Source: Cytophagales bacterium | Lineage (GTDB): Bacteria > Bacteroidota > Bacteroidia > Cytophagales > Spirosomataceae | Direction: 5' to 3' | Length of the DNA: 64,000 nt | Assembly: GCA_013298025.1 (NCBI GenBank) | Contig: JAAFJE010000005.1 | Location: 185,668 to 249,667, forward strand | Part shown: positions 9,264 through 18,347 of the stretch, one piece after another | Position numbering within the stretch: the first letter of the stretch is position 1 | Layout of the letters: each line of letters opens with the position of its first letter | The notes under the pieces: generated by a model | What the model was told of the DNA's origin: nothing | Seen by the model: the letters and a program-made list of their open reading frames with translations, nothing else | The model's database searches: none | Made by a program: the position numbers and the translations under genes

Positions 9264-10190
9264 TTACAATTGAGCCTTGATGGCTTGTAAAATGCGGTCG
9301 CCTCCTTTATGCAAAAGGGTTTCGGCGAGTTGTGTACCTAATGTTTCTGGAACTGAGCCTTGTACTTCTTCCCTAAGCATCGTACTCCCATCGAGGCTGA
9401 TAATACCGCCCGCAAGCCGAAGGTTGGTTTGGGTTTCGTCGTATTGTGCCAAGCCAAATACTGGAATGCTACAGCCTCCTTGCAGGCGTTTCAAAAAGGC
9501 TCTTTCGGCTAGTAATTGTTGCTCGGTGGCAGCGTGGTTGAGCAACTGGCGAATGATGGCTTTTTTCTCCGAAGCAAGCGTTACGGCACATTCAATAGCC
9601 ACCGAGCCTTGTCCGACGGCAGGCGTAAAGGTTGTACTCGGAATCAGTTGGGCGATATGTTCTTCGTAGCCCATGCGGTGTACGCCAGCATACGCCAAAA
9701 GCAAGGCATCGCATACGCCACTTTCGAGCTTGCCCATGCGGGTTTGTAAATTGCCACGCATATCAACGGTTTTGATATGCGGATAATAATGCTTGAGCAT
9801 GGCTACTCGGCGTGTCGAAGATGTGCCAACAACAAAAGGCTTGCCACTGTCGAGCGACAACGATTTGTCGAAACTTACCAGCACGTCGTTGATTTTTTCT
9901 CTTTCGGTAAAAGCAATAATTTCAAAATCTTCGCCTAAATCCGATTGTAAATCTTTGGCAGAATGCTGGGCGATGTCTATTTCTCCCGAACGTAATTTTT
10001 CTTCTAGTTCTTCGGTAAATACCCCTTTCGAGCCAATTTTTGCCAACGAGCGGTCTAAAATTTTATCGCCCTTGGTTTCGATAATCACAATTTCAACAGG
10101 TACGCCACCTGCTTCGAGGGTTTCTTTCACAAAATACGCCTGCCATAAAGCAAGCTTCGACCCACGTGTTCCTAATTTGATGGTTTGCAT
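9264..10190 (-). CDS. hemC: Hydroxymethylbilane synthase HemC
   Basis: HemC (porphobilinogen deaminase) links four porphobilinogen units into hydroxymethylbilane in heme synthesis. The protein shows the N-terminal KLGTRGSKLALWQ motif, the Asp-containing HSAKDLQSDL segment, and the LQGGCSIPV motif whose Cys carries the dipyrromethane cofactor. I chose the ATG at 10190, which gives 308 residues and the expected MQTIKLGTRGS start. An upstream in-frame ATG at 10217 would overlap the preceding gene and add nine unconserved residues. It is the third gene of an operon, 11 bases after holB. No other heme gene is adjacent. Confidence 0.96.
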   Translation of the reverse strand: MQTIKLGTRGSKLALWQAYFVKETLEAGGVPVEIVIIETKGDKILDRSLAKIGSKGVFTEELEEKLRSGEIDIAQHSAKDLQSDLGEDFEIIAFTEREKINDVLVSFDKSLSLDSGKPFVVGTSSTRRVAMLKHYYPHIKTVDMRGNLQTRMGKLESGVCDALLLAYAGVHRMGYEEHIAQLIPSTTFTPAVGQGSVAIECAVTLASEKKAIIRQLLNHAATEQQLLAERAFLKRLQGGCSIPVFGLAQYDETQTNLRLAGGIISLDGSTMLREEVQGSVPETLGTQLAETLLHKGGDRILQAIKAQL

Positions 10191-10201
10191 ACAACAACGT
10201 T

Positions 10202-11323
10202 TCAAGCCCGTAGCCAACGAGCTATGTGTATAGATAAATCCAAATGCAAGATTTTTGCTCTGGCGTTTCGTTCTAAATAATAATATGTTTTACTCAATTC
10301 TTCTACAATAGGCTCGATTGATTGAAAACTGACGGCCTTAGCAAAATTTTGAACAAAGGTCAATTCTTCGCCTTCCAACCGAACCAAGGATTCTGCTCCG
10401 TTTTTCCATAACAACAAATCCCTAAAAATATTCAAGGCGTAGTCGATGGTTGCTTTTTGTTCTTCTTTGCTAAAAGCATCAAATTCATCCGCCAATTTAA
10501 GTAGCATTGCCCAATCGGCTCGATACGCTGTACGCATCCATTGCGAAAACCACAGGTGCTTGCCTCCACTGGGCTTGTCGGTTAGGCGTAGGGCTTTGGC
10601 TAAATTTCCTTCCGACAAATAGGCTATTTGCTTGGCTCTATCAGACGGTAATTCTTTGTTTTGTTGTAAAAAAAGCACGATTTCATCATCGCTAAAAGCA
10701 GGTACATTTACTTTTTGGGTACGAGATAAAATGGTGGTTAAGAGCTTATTGGCATCGTGACAAACCAGTAAAAAAAGTGTTTTGGCAGGTGGTTCTTCCA
10801 AGATTTTCAAAAGGGCGTTTGCCGAACTTTGGTTGAGCATTTCGGGTTGCCAAATCAACAAAATTTTGTATTCGGCTTCAAACGATTTCAGGGAAATTTT
10901 TTGAATAATCTTGCGGGCTTCTTCTGCCGAAATATTGCCTTGCTTGTTGCCTTCTACCCCAATATGTTCGAGCCAATTGGGCAATAAACCATACACACTT
11001 TCCTGTAAAAAAGTCCGCCAAAGAGGCATATATGCTTCTGAGTCGGCTTCTTTGATTTTTTTAGTACTCGCCGTCGGAAAAATCTGGTGAAAGTCGGGAT
11101 GCACCAATTTGCCCATTTTTACACAAGAGGCACAAACCCCACAAGCATCGTGTGCCTGTTTGTTTTCGCAGTTGATATACGTCGCATACGCCCAAGCCAA
11201 GCCCAAATTCGCCGAACCAGCAGGCCCGTGAAAAAGCTGTGCATGGGCTACGTGATTGGCCTGCACCGAGCGAATGAGCGTTTGTTTGATGGCGGTTAAA
11301 CCGGGTATATCTTTGAATAACAT
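10202..11323 (-). CDS. holB: DNA polymerase III delta' subunit HolB
   Basis: Delta' is part of the clamp loader that puts the beta clamp on DNA. The 373-residue protein has the clamp-loader N-terminus (HAQLFHGPAG), a four-cysteine zinc module (Cys at about 54, 63, 66 and 69), and the SANALLKILEEPP sensor/helix region diagnostic of DnaX/HolB proteins. The P-loop is degenerate: the residues after HGPAGS lack the expected GKT/S, so this is the non-ATPase delta' rather than DnaX. The ATG at 11323 was preferred because the upstream ATG at 11359 overlaps the preceding gene. It is spaced 13 bases from the upstream gene and 11 from hemC. Confidence 0.92.
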   Translation of the reverse strand: MLFKDIPGLTAIKQTLIRSVQANHVAHAQLFHGPAGSANLGLAWAYATYINCENKQAHDACGVCASCVKMGKLVHPDFHQIFPTASTKKIKEADSEAYMPLWRTFLQESVYGLLPNWLEHIGVEGNKQGNISAEEARKIIQKISLKSFEAEYKILLIWQPEMLNQSSANALLKILEEPPAKTLFLLVCHDANKLLTTILSRTQKVNVPAFSDDEIVLFLQQNKELPSDRAKQIAYLSEGNLAKALRLTDKPSGGKHLWFSQWMRTAYRADWAMLLKLADEFDAFSKEEQKATIDYALNIFRDLLLWKNGAESLVRLEGEELTFVQNFAKAVSFQSIEPIVEELSKTYYYLERNARAKILHLDLSIHIARWLRA

Positions 11324-11336
11324 ACGAAAAAAGGCT

Positions 11337-12503
11337 TTATGCGGGCCTCGTTTGTTCAAAAATGGCGTTTAAAATTCCTTCTTCTACGGCATCTAATACT
11401 TTGTTGCGGCGTTCCATCACGGCACGAGCCACTTGCAATGCCTTGCGTACATGATACGTTTTGAAGGTACTGCCTCCGCCCCAAGAAAACGAAGGAATAT
11501 GCTTGGGTTGGAAATCAGCCCCAAAGATATTACAATTTACGCCAACTACCGTACCTGTATTAAACATTGTGTTGATACCGCATTTAGAATGGTCGCCCAT
11601 CACCAAGCCAGCAAACTGTATGCCTGTATTTTCATAGCGATTGGTTACGTAGCTCCAAAGCTCTACTTTTGAATAATCGTTTTTGAGGTTTGAGTTGTTG
11701 GTATCGGCACCCCAATTGCACCACTCGCCAATGACCGAGTTGCCCATAAAGCCTTCGTGTCCTTTGTTTGAGTTGCCCCACATCACGGTATTGCTGATTT
11801 CGCCACCCACTTTGCAGCCGGGGCCAATGGTTGTATTCGGACGCATTTTTCCATCCATGTTGATAGCCGAACCTTCTAAAATTGCAAAAGGTCCTTGGAT
11901 TTTTGCCCCTTCCATGATGTTTACATTTTTACCAATATAAATTGGGCCATTTTCGGCATTGAGTACCGCCGCTCTGATTTTTACGCCTTCTTCTATAAAA
12001 ATTTGGGATTCGTTGTAGGCGGCAGTAAAGCGGTCGTTGATGGGTTGCGACACACGGTTGTGCGTAAGGCGTTGAAAATCGGCTCGGAGTTGTTCGCCAT
12101 TTTTCGTAAAAATATCAATACATTGCGTCAATACGCACAGCTTTTCGTTGAACGCAAGACTGGGCAATTCGGCAGGATTAGCTACCAAGGTTTCGGCACG
12201 ATAGCCCAGTAAAATGTTGTTTTGTACCAAAGCTGTGTGCAAAGGCAAGTGGGCTAATGCCTCTACCAACAAAGGCGTAGGGCATACCGAACCATTGATA
12301 AACAGGTTATCGGAAGCCAATACCAAGGGATATTTGGCTTGTAAATATGCTTGGGTAGCAAACGAAACCCTAGCGTTGAGAAAGGCTTCCCATTTTTCGG
12401 TAATGGTATCAATGCCAATGCGTAGCTCGCTTACAGGGCGTGTAAAAGTCATGGGCAATAAAGCATCTCTATGCTGTGGGTCGTCGAAAAGGATGTAATT
12501 CAT
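11337..12503 (-). CDS. GlmU-like sugar nucleotidyltransferase family protein
   Basis: This 388-residue protein resembles the Bacteroidota proteins annotated as putative sugar nucleotidyltransferase or GlmU-family. The N-terminus MNYILFDDPQHRDALLPMTF followed by RPVSELRIGIDTITEKW resembles a nucleotidyltransferase domain, but the classic GXGTRXXPXT signature is absent. From about residue 180 the chain shows hexapeptide-repeat character (IYIGKNVNIMEGAKIQGP, TTIGPGCKVGGEISNT), indicating a left-handed beta helix. Activity and substrate are not certain. I used the ATG at 12503 because the 18 preceding residues of the longer frame are hydrophobic and unlike the family. It leads the operon with holB and hemC. 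Confidence 0.82.
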   Translation of the reverse strand: MNYILFDDPQHRDALLPMTFTRPVSELRIGIDTITEKWEAFLNARVSFATQAYLQAKYPLVLASDNLFINGSVCPTPLLVEALAHLPLHTALVQNNILLGYRAETLVANPAELPSLAFNEKLCVLTQCIDIFTKNGEQLRADFQRLTHNRVSQPINDRFTAAYNESQIFIEEGVKIRAAVLNAENGPIYIGKNVNIMEGAKIQGPFAILEGSAINMDGKMRPNTTIGPGCKVGGEISNTVMWGNSNKGHEGFMGNSVIGEWCNWGADTNNSNLKNDYSKVELWSYVTNRYENTGIQFAGLVMGDHSKCGINTMFNTGTVVGVNCNIFGADFQPKHIPSFSWGGGSTFKTYHVRKALQVARAVMERRNKVLDAVEEGILNAIFEQTRPA

Positions 12504-12608
12504 CGGTTCAAGCAGAATTATAAGAGTTTTGAGTAATAGTGTTATGTTATAGTACAAAATAGCACAAGTAATTTATTACCGCAAAATTAGGATTCCTACG
12601 GGCAAAAC

Positions 12609-12640
12609 AAAAGCCTCTCAGACGAATCTAAGAGGCTTTT
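12609..12640 (-). terminator. Terminator downstream of rpmE2
   Basis: AAAAGCCTCT and AGAGGCTTTT form a 10-bp stem around a 12-base loop, with A and T tracts at the ends. It lies just after the L31 gene on the minus strand and can isolate it from the next operon. Confidence 0.8.
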
Positions 12641-12670
12641 GATAACCTATGTCCACAAAAGGCATATAGC

Positions 12671-12916
12671 TTATTTTTTCTGACCAAAACGTTTGTAGAA
12701 TTTGTCCACACGTCCTGCGGTATCAAGCAATACGTTTTTACCAGTATAGAAAGGGTGCGATACTGATGAAACTTCAAGTTTGAACACAGGGTAAGTTTGT
12801 CCTTCAAATTCAGTTGTTTCAGTCGTGTTTACGCAAGACTGAGTCAAGAACTTGAAATCAGCAGACAAATCGTGGAAAACCACTGGTCTGTAATTAGGAT
12901 GAATATCTTTTTTCAT
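12671..12916 (-). CDS. rpmE2: 50S ribosomal protein L31, type B
   Basis: L31 is a small protein at the central protuberance of the large subunit that bridges to the 30S head. The 81-residue sequence starts [16 protein letters not shown] and ends with [20 protein letters not shown] plus a basic tail, as in type B L31. Only one cysteine is present and there is no CXXC, so it is the zinc-free C-minus form. Organisms often use this form as the only L31 or under zinc limitation. Nothing in the sequence shows Zur control. It is a single gene with its own terminator. Confidence 0.96.
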   Translation of the reverse strand: MKKDIHPNYRPVVFHDLSADFKFLTQSCVNTTETTEFEGQTYPVFKLEVSSVSHPFYTGKNVLLDTAGRVDKFYKRFGQKK

Positions 12917-13824
12917 GACAATGTTTTGAATTTTGAGACGATTCCCTGCCGTCTCGGTGATTGATTAGGCGTTTTGCTTAGGATTGGTGGGGTTTTTTAC
13001 ATTATCCAAAAGCCAACGTTGTGAATATGAGGCGATAATGCTACAATCATAAGACTTGCAAAACGGGACGCAAATTTACATTTTTTTTAGTGCTTTCAAA
13101 AACTTTTTTACAGGAAATTATTCACCAGCAAGCATTTAGTAAAGATTCATTTTTTTTTGCAAAAAAACGATTATGAATTTTCCAAGTTCGATACTTTATA
13201 GTGAACTGATTATCTAAACTTTGAGTTGTACATTATGAATATTCTATCGAAAGGCATAGAATAAGATGATTTTTTTTCGTTGTTTTCAGAAAAGAAAATT
13301 ACTAACTTTGAAGTAGTGAAAGCCTCGCATACATCAAAACATCTGCTCCGTTTTCGGTTGATTTTTTGTTCAAAACCAAGTTCGACAGCGGTTCTGTAAA
13401 AGAACTCATACTGTAAAATCATTCTCAAAAAAATAGTAATTTTATTAGGTACGTATTGAAAATAAAACCTATACTCATGCCAATAGGTTAGATGGTTTTA
13501 TGTGCCTACCAAAAGAGATGATAGTGACTCAGCGATGGCAGCAGAAGGCTTAAAATGAATGTAACATATAGGGATTTTACCAAAAATCAGACAGTTGAGT
13601 ATAGGTAACAGGTTGTGGAGATACACTGTGAAATACTAGGATTCGTCCAGTTAGATTTTATAAGATAAAATTGTGCATTGTTAATTGTGAATCGCAAATT
13701 AGTGTTTTTGAATAAAATTTAATTTTACACAATTAGTTACGCTATTATTCAATCACTCAATAAAATAAAAAGCCTGAGTAAGGCAAATGTTTGGTAATTA
13801 ACCTTCATAACCCCAATCAAAAAT
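12917..13824. other. 908-bp intergenic region between rpmE2 and nrdA
   Basis: No convincing protein gene was found. A 72-codon minus-strand frame (13210-13428) has no recognisable composition or motif. The region holds a possible promoter -7 element TAACTTTG at 13303-13310, a structured stretch at 13467-13606 (listed separately), and AT-rich sequence just before nrdA. The space is unusually large for this gene-dense window. Confidence 0.6.
13467..13606 (+). ncRNA. Candidate structured RNA before nrdA
   Basis: ACCTATACTCA (13467-13477) pairs perfectly with TGAGTATAGGT (13596-13606), an 11-bp closing stem around about 118 bases. Shorter internal complementarities include an AACCTAT/ATAGGTT pair near the 5' end. 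The stretch is less AT-rich than its surroundings. It does not match the core motifs of cobalamin, SAM or TPP riboswitches that I can recall. A small RNA such as a 6S-like transcript, or an nrdA leader element, are both possible. The strand is assumed from nrdA. Confidence 0.3.
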
Positions 13825-16305
13825 ATGTACGTTATCAAGAGAGATGGCAGACGAGAATCTGTAAAGTTCGATAAGATTACAGCAAGAATCGAAAAACTTT
13901 GCTACAGTCTCGACCCTTACTTTGTGCAGCCGCTTGAAGTAGCCAAAAAAGTAATTACTGGCTTATACGACGGCGTTACAACAACTGAATTAGATAATTT
14001 GGCAGCCGAGACGGCGGCATCTATGACCACCAAACACCCCGATTACGCTGTGTTGGCGGCTAGAATTGCTATCTCTAACTTGCACAAAAACACCCAAAAG
14101 TCGTTTTCGACTACTATGCGTCGCTTGTACAATTACATCGACCCTAAAACGGGCGAAAATGCTGCCTTGTTGTCGAAAGAGGTCTATGATGTAATCAAAA
14201 AACACGCTGGCGAACTCGATGCCGCCATTATTTATGATAGAGATTTTGGCTATGATTATTTTGGGTTTAAAACCTTAGAAAAATCGTATTTGTTGAAACT
14301 CGACGGTAAAATCGTAGAACGTCCGCAGCACATGCTTATGCGTGTGGCGGTGGGTATTCATCTCGACGACATTGAGGCGGTTTTGCATACCTACAATTTA
14401 CTCTCGGAACGCTGGTTTACCCATGCTACGCCTACGCTGTTTAACGCAGGTACGCCTAAGCCACAGATGTCTTCTTGTTTCTTACTCACGATGCAAGACG
14501 ACTCTATCGAGGGTATTTACGATACCTTGAAGCAATGTGCCAAAATTTCGCAATCGGCTGGTGGTATCGGGTTGAGTATTCATAATGTCAGGGCGAAAGG
14601 TTCCTATATCAAAGGCACGAATGGTACTTCTAATGGTATTATTCCGATGCTACGGGTATTCAACGATACGGCTCGCTATGTGGACCAAGGTGGCGGCAAA
14701 CGCAAAGGCTCATTTGCCATTTACTTAGAACCTTGGCACGCCGATATTTTCGATTTCTTGCAATTGAAGAAAAATCACGGTAAAGAAGAAGTACGTGCCA
14801 GAGATTTATTCTATGCTCTTTGGGTGCCAGATTTGTTTATGCAAAGGGTAAAAGACAATGATATGTGGTCGTTGTTCTGCCCACACGAATGCCCTGGCTT
14901 GTACGATTCTTATGGCGAGGCTTTTGAAGAATTATATACTAGCTACGAAAAAGCGGGTAAGGCTCGTAAAGTGGTAAAAGCCCAAGAACTTTGGTTTGAA
15001 ATCTTAGAATCACAAACCGAAACGGGTACGCCTTATATGTTGTACAAAGACCACGCCAACCGTAAGTCGAACCAAAAGAACCTTGGTACAATCAAGTCGT
15101 CGAACTTGTGTACCGAGATTATGGAATATACTTCTAAAGACGAAGTAGCGGTATGTAACTTGGCTTCGTTGGCATTGCCCAAATTCTTGAAAACTAACGA
15201 AAGAGGTTTTGCCGAGTTCGACCATGCTCGTTTGTACGAAGTAACCAAGGTTGTCACTAAAAACCTCAACCGCATCATCGACCGCAACTATTATCCGGTT
15301 GAAGAAGCTCGTCGCTCTAATATGCGTCACCGTCCGATTGGCTTGGGAGTACAAGGCTTGGCGGATGTGTTCATTTTGTTGCGTATGCCGTTTGAATCGG
15401 CGGAGGCTCGTCGTTTGAACAAAGATATTTTTGAAACGATTTACTTCGCTTCGATGGAAGCTTCGATGGAGTTGGCGAAAAAAGAAGGCCCTTACGAAAC
15501 ATGGAAAGGCTCGCCTATTTCAGAAGGTATTTTCCAATTCGATATGTGGGACGTAACGCCAGAATCTGGTCGTTGGGACTGGGAAGGCTTGCGTTCGCAG
15601 GTGGTAGCACACGGCGTGCGTAACTCTTTGTTGGTTGCCCCAATGCCAACGGCTTCTACATCGCAGATTTTGGGCAACAACGAATGCTTCGAGCCTTATA
15701 CTTCTAATATTTATACACGACGGGTACTTTCAGGCGAATTTGTGGTTGTAAACAAGCATTTATTAAAAGATTTAGTAAAATTAGGCTTGTGGAACGACGG
15801 TATGAAAAATAAACTCATCTCTGCCAATGGCTCGGTGCAGTCGATTCCAGAAATTCCACAGCATTTGAAAGAGTTGTATAAAACTGTTTGGGAAATTAAA
15901 CAAAAGGCGATTATCGACATGGCTGCCGACCGTGGTGCTTATATTTGCCAGTCGCAATCGCTCAATATCCATATTCAAGACCCGAACTTCGGAAAGCTGA
16001 CTTCTATGCACTTCTACGCATGGGAAAAAGGGCTAAAAACAGGTATGTATTATTTACGTACCAAAGCCGCAGCGGATGCCATCAAATTTACGGTTGAAAA
16101 GCAAGCCGAAGTTGCTATTGAGCAAGCAAATGTGGTACACGAGCAAGCCCTCAACTATGAGGCCTATGCTGCTCAAGCCGCACAAGCCAAAGCCGCCGCT
16201 AACTCGTTTACGGTTGCTGGCTTAAACAATGTGACCGAACAAAACTGGTCTGCGATGCAATGCTCACTAGACGACCCAGAAGGTTGTGAAGCATGCGGGT
16301 CTTAA
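13825..16305 (+). CDS. nrdA: Class I ribonucleoside-diphosphate reductase, alpha subunit
   Basis: NrdA reduces ribonucleoside diphosphates to deoxyribonucleotides, with the radical supplied by the small subunit NrdB. The 826-residue protein has an N-terminal ATP-cone (about 1-95, [17 protein letters not shown]) for dATP inhibition. The catalytic cysteines are present: Cys218 (PQMSSCFLL), Cys429 in NLCTEI with the neighbouring Asn and Glu, and Cys444 in AVCNLAS. The radical-relay tyrosine pair is in GMYYLRT. A C-terminal CEAC (821-824) re-reduces the active site. These features indicate class I. Unusually, nrdB is not adjacent on either side. A terminator follows the stop. Confidence 0.97.
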   Translation: MYVIKRDGRRESVKFDKITARIEKLCYSLDPYFVQPLEVAKKVITGLYDGVTTTELDNLAAETAASMTTKHPDYAVLAARIAISNLHKNTQKSFSTTMRRLYNYIDPKTGENAALLSKEVYDVIKKHAGELDAAIIYDRDFGYDYFGFKTLEKSYLLKLDGKIVERPQHMLMRVAVGIHLDDIEAVLHTYNLLSERWFTHATPTLFNAGTPKPQMSSCFLLTMQDDSIEGIYDTLKQCAKISQSAGGIGLSIHNVRAKGSYIKGTNGTSNGIIPMLRVFNDTARYVDQGGGKRKGSFAIYLEPWHADIFDFLQLKKNHGKEEVRARDLFYALWVPDLFMQRVKDNDMWSLFCPHECPGLYDSYGEAFEELYTSYEKAGKARKVVKAQELWFEILESQTETGTPYMLYKDHANRKSNQKNLGTIKSSNLCTEIMEYTSKDEVAVCNLASLALPKFLKTNERGFAEFDHARLYEVTKVVTKNLNRIIDRNYYPVEEARRSNMRHRPIGLGVQGLADVFILLRMPFESAEARRLNKDIFETIYFASMEASMELAKKEGPYETWKGSPISEGIFQFDMWDVTPESGRWDWEGLRSQVVAHGVRNSLLVAPMPTASTSQILGNNECFEPYTSNIYTRRVLSGEFVVVNKHLLKDLVKLGLWNDGMKNKLISANGSVQSIPEIPQHLKELYKTVWEIKQKAIIDMAADRGAYICQSQSLNIHIQDPNFGKLTSMHFYAWEKGLKTGMYYLRTKAAADAIKFTVEKQAEVAIEQANVVHEQALNYEAYAAQAAQAKAAANSFTVAGLNNVTEQNWSAMQCSLDDPEGCEACGS

Positions 16306-16333
16306 TACCTTAGCCGATTTTTCGGTTCTTAGA

Positions 16334-16368
16334 AGCCTTCAATGCCCACAGCGTTGAAGGCTTTTTTG
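16334..16368 (+). terminator. Terminator after nrdA
   Basis: AGCCTTCAA pairs with TTGAAGGCT around an 11-base loop, followed by six T residues. It begins about 28 bases after the nrdA stop codon. Confidence 0.85.
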
Positions 16369-16423
16369 TTACTCATCAAAAAGCCCTTAATTTTAGACTT
16401 TATTTATTTCATTATTGGTATTC

Positions 16424-16876
16424 ATGGATAAAACGATTCTCAAAAAAGCTGCCAATTTTTGTGCCTATCAAGAACGCACCCAACGAGAAGTAAAAGAACG
16501 CTTGGAAGAATGGGGTACTTGGGGCGACGAAGCCGACGAAATAGTAGTATGGCTTATCGAAAACAATTACCTCAACGAAGAGCGTTTTGCCAAAACTTTT
16601 GCAGGAAGTAAGTTTAGGGTAAAACATTGGGGTCGCCTGAAAATTCGGCAAGAACTCAAGCTTCGGGGCGTTTCGCCTTATTGCTTGCAGGAAGCCATGA
16701 AAGAAATAGACGACGAAGCCTATTTTGATACCTTAGTACAACTATTGACAAGAAAAAAAAGCGAAATAAAGGAAAGTAATGCTTTAATAGCCAAACAAAA
16801 ACTTGTACGCTACGCCCTCGGCAAAGGCTATGAACAAGATTTGATATTTGAAGCGATTGCTACTTTGAATGAATAA
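16424..16876 (+). CDS. recX: Regulatory protein RecX
   Basis: RecX-family proteins bind RecA filaments and usually dampen RecA activity. The 150-residue product has the family pattern of three-helix repeats: CAYQERTQREVKERLEEWG near the start, then VVWLIENNYLNEERFAKTF (typical of the first repeat), then WGRLKIRQELKLRGV (second repeat). Length matches the family. A TTG nine bases upstream is in frame, but the ATG at 16424 gives the natural start. recA is not in the window. The gene lies at the border between housekeeping genes and the accessory island. Confidence 0.93.
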   Translation: MDKTILKKAANFCAYQERTQREVKERLEEWGTWGDEADEIVVWLIENNYLNEERFAKTFAGSKFRVKHWGRLKIRQELKLRGVSPYCLQEAMKEIDDEAYFDTLVQLLTRKKSEIKESNALIAKQKLVRYALGKGYEQDLIFEAIATLNE

Positions 16877-17193
16877 AGTGATGTAAGCCACCCACTGTTT
16901 CAAATGATTAAGCTTGGAATAGCGAGGGCTTTTACTCATGGCATGACTGACAATGGTATGGGTATGAACCCTTCCTGCAAGTTGCAGGGGCAAAATATCA
17001 TGCGATGCAACCTTCCTGCAAGTTGCAGGAGCAAAATATCTCACTCATGGCATGACTGACAATGGTATGGGTATTATCAGCCTTATGTGATAAGTCTTGC
17101 CATGAGTATGAACCGTTTATTTCCTTTGCCAACAACGCCCAGAGGACTTACGGATAAGCCTCACTCGGCTAGAGCCTAGTGGCTTAGGGGGTA
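16877..17193. other. Repeat-filled gap at the left edge of the accessory island
   Basis: No gene is seen here. Degraded ends of the 179-bp palindromic element occur first (TGTTTCAA near 16898, then AGCTTGGAATAGCGAGGG). They are followed by the composite of short palindromes at 16934-17107, and then a segment containing GATAAGCCTCACTCG that recurs at about 19484. Confidence 0.7.
16934..17107. repeat. Composite palindromic repeat block, copy 1
   Basis: The block has a partial unit starting ACTCATGGCATGACT (16934-16948). Two near-identical units follow, each containing TTCCTGCAAGTTGCAGG, a 7-bp palindrome with a one-base loop. Last is a complete palindrome whose ends are ACTCATGGCATGACT (17043-17057) and AGTCTTGCCATGAGT (17093-17107). 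The same order recurs at 19277-19438. Confidence 0.7.
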
Positions 17194-17213
17194 TTAATAT
17201 TCCCCCCTAAGCC
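17181..17213 (-). terminator. Stem-loop overlapping the end of the lipoprotein gene
   Basis: GGCTTAGGGGG (17181-17191) pairs with CCCCCTAAGCC (17203-17213) around 11 bases. The stem contains the last codons and stop of the minus-strand lipoprotein gene. It could be a terminator, or a sign that the gene end was replaced by a repeat. Confidence 0.5.
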
Positions 17214-17673
17214 TACCTATACCATTTTCGTTCCAAAATATATAGTATGGAGGACCCGAAGGACAATCATTACAGTTTTTGGGAAAAGCTCCTCCTTCTG
17301 ATTCCTTTATGACGATCTGTAAAATCTTATCCTCAATGTGATTTTCTGTCTCTCTAATATCGTCAAGGTCAAAAAACAGTTGATATGGCTGATAGTCTCT
17401 ATCAATTCCTCTGGTTTCTTCATAAAATACTTGTACGTATTTTTTATATTTTTTTATGATTGCACGTTGCTTAGGTAGCCAGATGCGATTATATGCTCTT
17501 ATGTGCTTGAGAATAGTATCCCGATTTTTTGATGGATTATTTATCACAAAATATTCCACATAATGTGTGCTATCATAAGAAGCTTTTTCTAATTTTAAGC
17601 GATAAATCTGATCTTCCTCCGAACAGCTTGCTAAAAATAAACAAACCATTAAAAATGTAATTAGCTGTTTCAT
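17194..17673 (-). CDS. Hypothetical lipoprotein beside the DUF3289 module
   Basis: I do not recognise the family. The 159-residue product starts MKQLITFLMVCLFLASCSEE, a signal peptide ending in a lipobox (LASC, Cys17), so it should be a lipid-anchored envelope protein. The mature part is polar and charged with many Lys, Glu and Tyr, and a Cys pair lies near the C-terminus (NCNDCPSGPP). It starts 2 bases after the DUF3289 gene on the same strand. If DUF3289 is an effector, this could be its periplasm-facing immunity protein; that is inference from position. Its last codons lie inside a hairpin, so the natural C-terminus may have been altered. Confidence 0.65.
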   Translation of the reverse strand: MKQLITFLMVCLFLASCSEEDQIYRLKLEKASYDSTHYVEYFVINNPSKNRDTILKHIRAYNRIWLPKQRAIIKKYKKYVQVFYEETRGIDRDYQPYQLFFDLDDIRETENHIEDKILQIVIKESEGGAFPKNCNDCPSGPPYYIFWNENGIGRLRGEY

Positions 17674-17675
17674 AA

Positions 17676-18101
17676 TTATATTTCATCTACTATTGTTTTC
17701 TTGAACCTAACTACTGTGATAAATGGTTTCTTGCCATACCTCGTAAAATGTTGTAATACAAACCATATATTGAATACTGGTAACCGTGAATAAACAAACT
17801 TAATATTGGGATCAATGTCGTTGTTATCCAAACCAAAATGATCAAATATTTCGATATCAAAATTAGCTTGAAACATTTTTTTCCCAGTTTGAGGATGTTT
17901 GTAGATTTTTAAGTTTTCTATAGTTACATTGTATCCCCATGTATCATTTACGGCAATACCTAAACCAGATAGCCAATCCCCCCATTTTGGTCTCGGGATT
18001 TCTGTTGATTCAGAGCTTGGAGCCAACGCACCATCTTCTGCTTTTACAACATATTTTAATTGCTGTTTTAGATTTACTGCATTAATATTTTCATTAAGCA
18101 T
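17676..18101 (-). CDS. DUF3289-like module, probably truncated at the 5' end
   Basis: The 142-residue product resembles DUF3289, a domain often found as the C-terminal part of secreted or contact-dependent effectors. Supporting features are NDTWGYNVTIENL, then FDIEIFDHFGLDNNDI, then WFVLQHFTRYGKKPFITVV near the C-terminus. The first ATG, at 18101, follows directly on a degraded palindromic repeat (18103 onward). The frame stays open upstream, but only through repeat sequence. The gene therefore looks like a C-terminal module cut off from a longer protein. It has no signal peptide of its own. The lipoprotein gene follows at 2 bases. The domain call is from memory of its conserved residues. Confidence 0.6.
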   Translation of the reverse strand: MLNENINAVNLKQQLKYVVKAEDGALAPSSESTEIPRPKWGDWLSGLGIAVNDTWGYNVTIENLKIYKHPQTGKKMFQANFDIEIFDHFGLDNNDIDPNIKFVYSRLPVFNIWFVLQHFTRYGKKPFITVVRFKKTIVDEI

Positions 18102-18102
18102 A

Positions 18103-18343
18103 AATTTGCGTAAGCAACAAACCTCTATCCTATTTTCTTTTTTGATAGTTGGCGAGTTGCTTACACTCGTTTCGGTGGAGATAACTCCAACGAAGGCGGA
18201 AAGCAATCTCCGACTGCGACTTTGCTCAAATTGAACCTACTAAAATATTCAATCTTTGCTATTGGTTGTGCTGGTGGTGCAGTCGGAGACTGCACTTAAT
18301 TTGTTGTTCCAAGCTGTTAAACTTCCTTGAAACAGCTAGGGGG
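18103..18343. repeat. Truncated D-type repeat joined to the right part of an A-type repeat
   Basis: From 18103 to 18199 the sequence matches the right part of the D palindrome (GCGTAAGCAAC, then GAGTTGCTTAC and GGAGATAACTCCAACGAAGG). From 18200 it continues as the A element, with AATCTCCGACTGCGAC, GTGCAGTCGGAGACTGCAC and a decayed right end near 18330-18343. It separates the DUF3289 module from the 18348-18749 gene. Confidence 0.7.
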
Positions 18344-18347
18344 CAGA

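Noticed and set aside
10191..10217. Longer HemC start
   Set aside because: It overlaps holB and adds residues that are not conserved, while MQTIKLGTRGS is the normal start.
13210..13428. 72-residue minus-strand frame
   Set aside because: No motif, signal or sensible composition, and it lies in an AT-rich non-coding region.
13467..13606. Cobalamin riboswitch before nrdA
   Set aside because: The B12-box type motifs were not found, and NrdA here is class I, which does not need B12.
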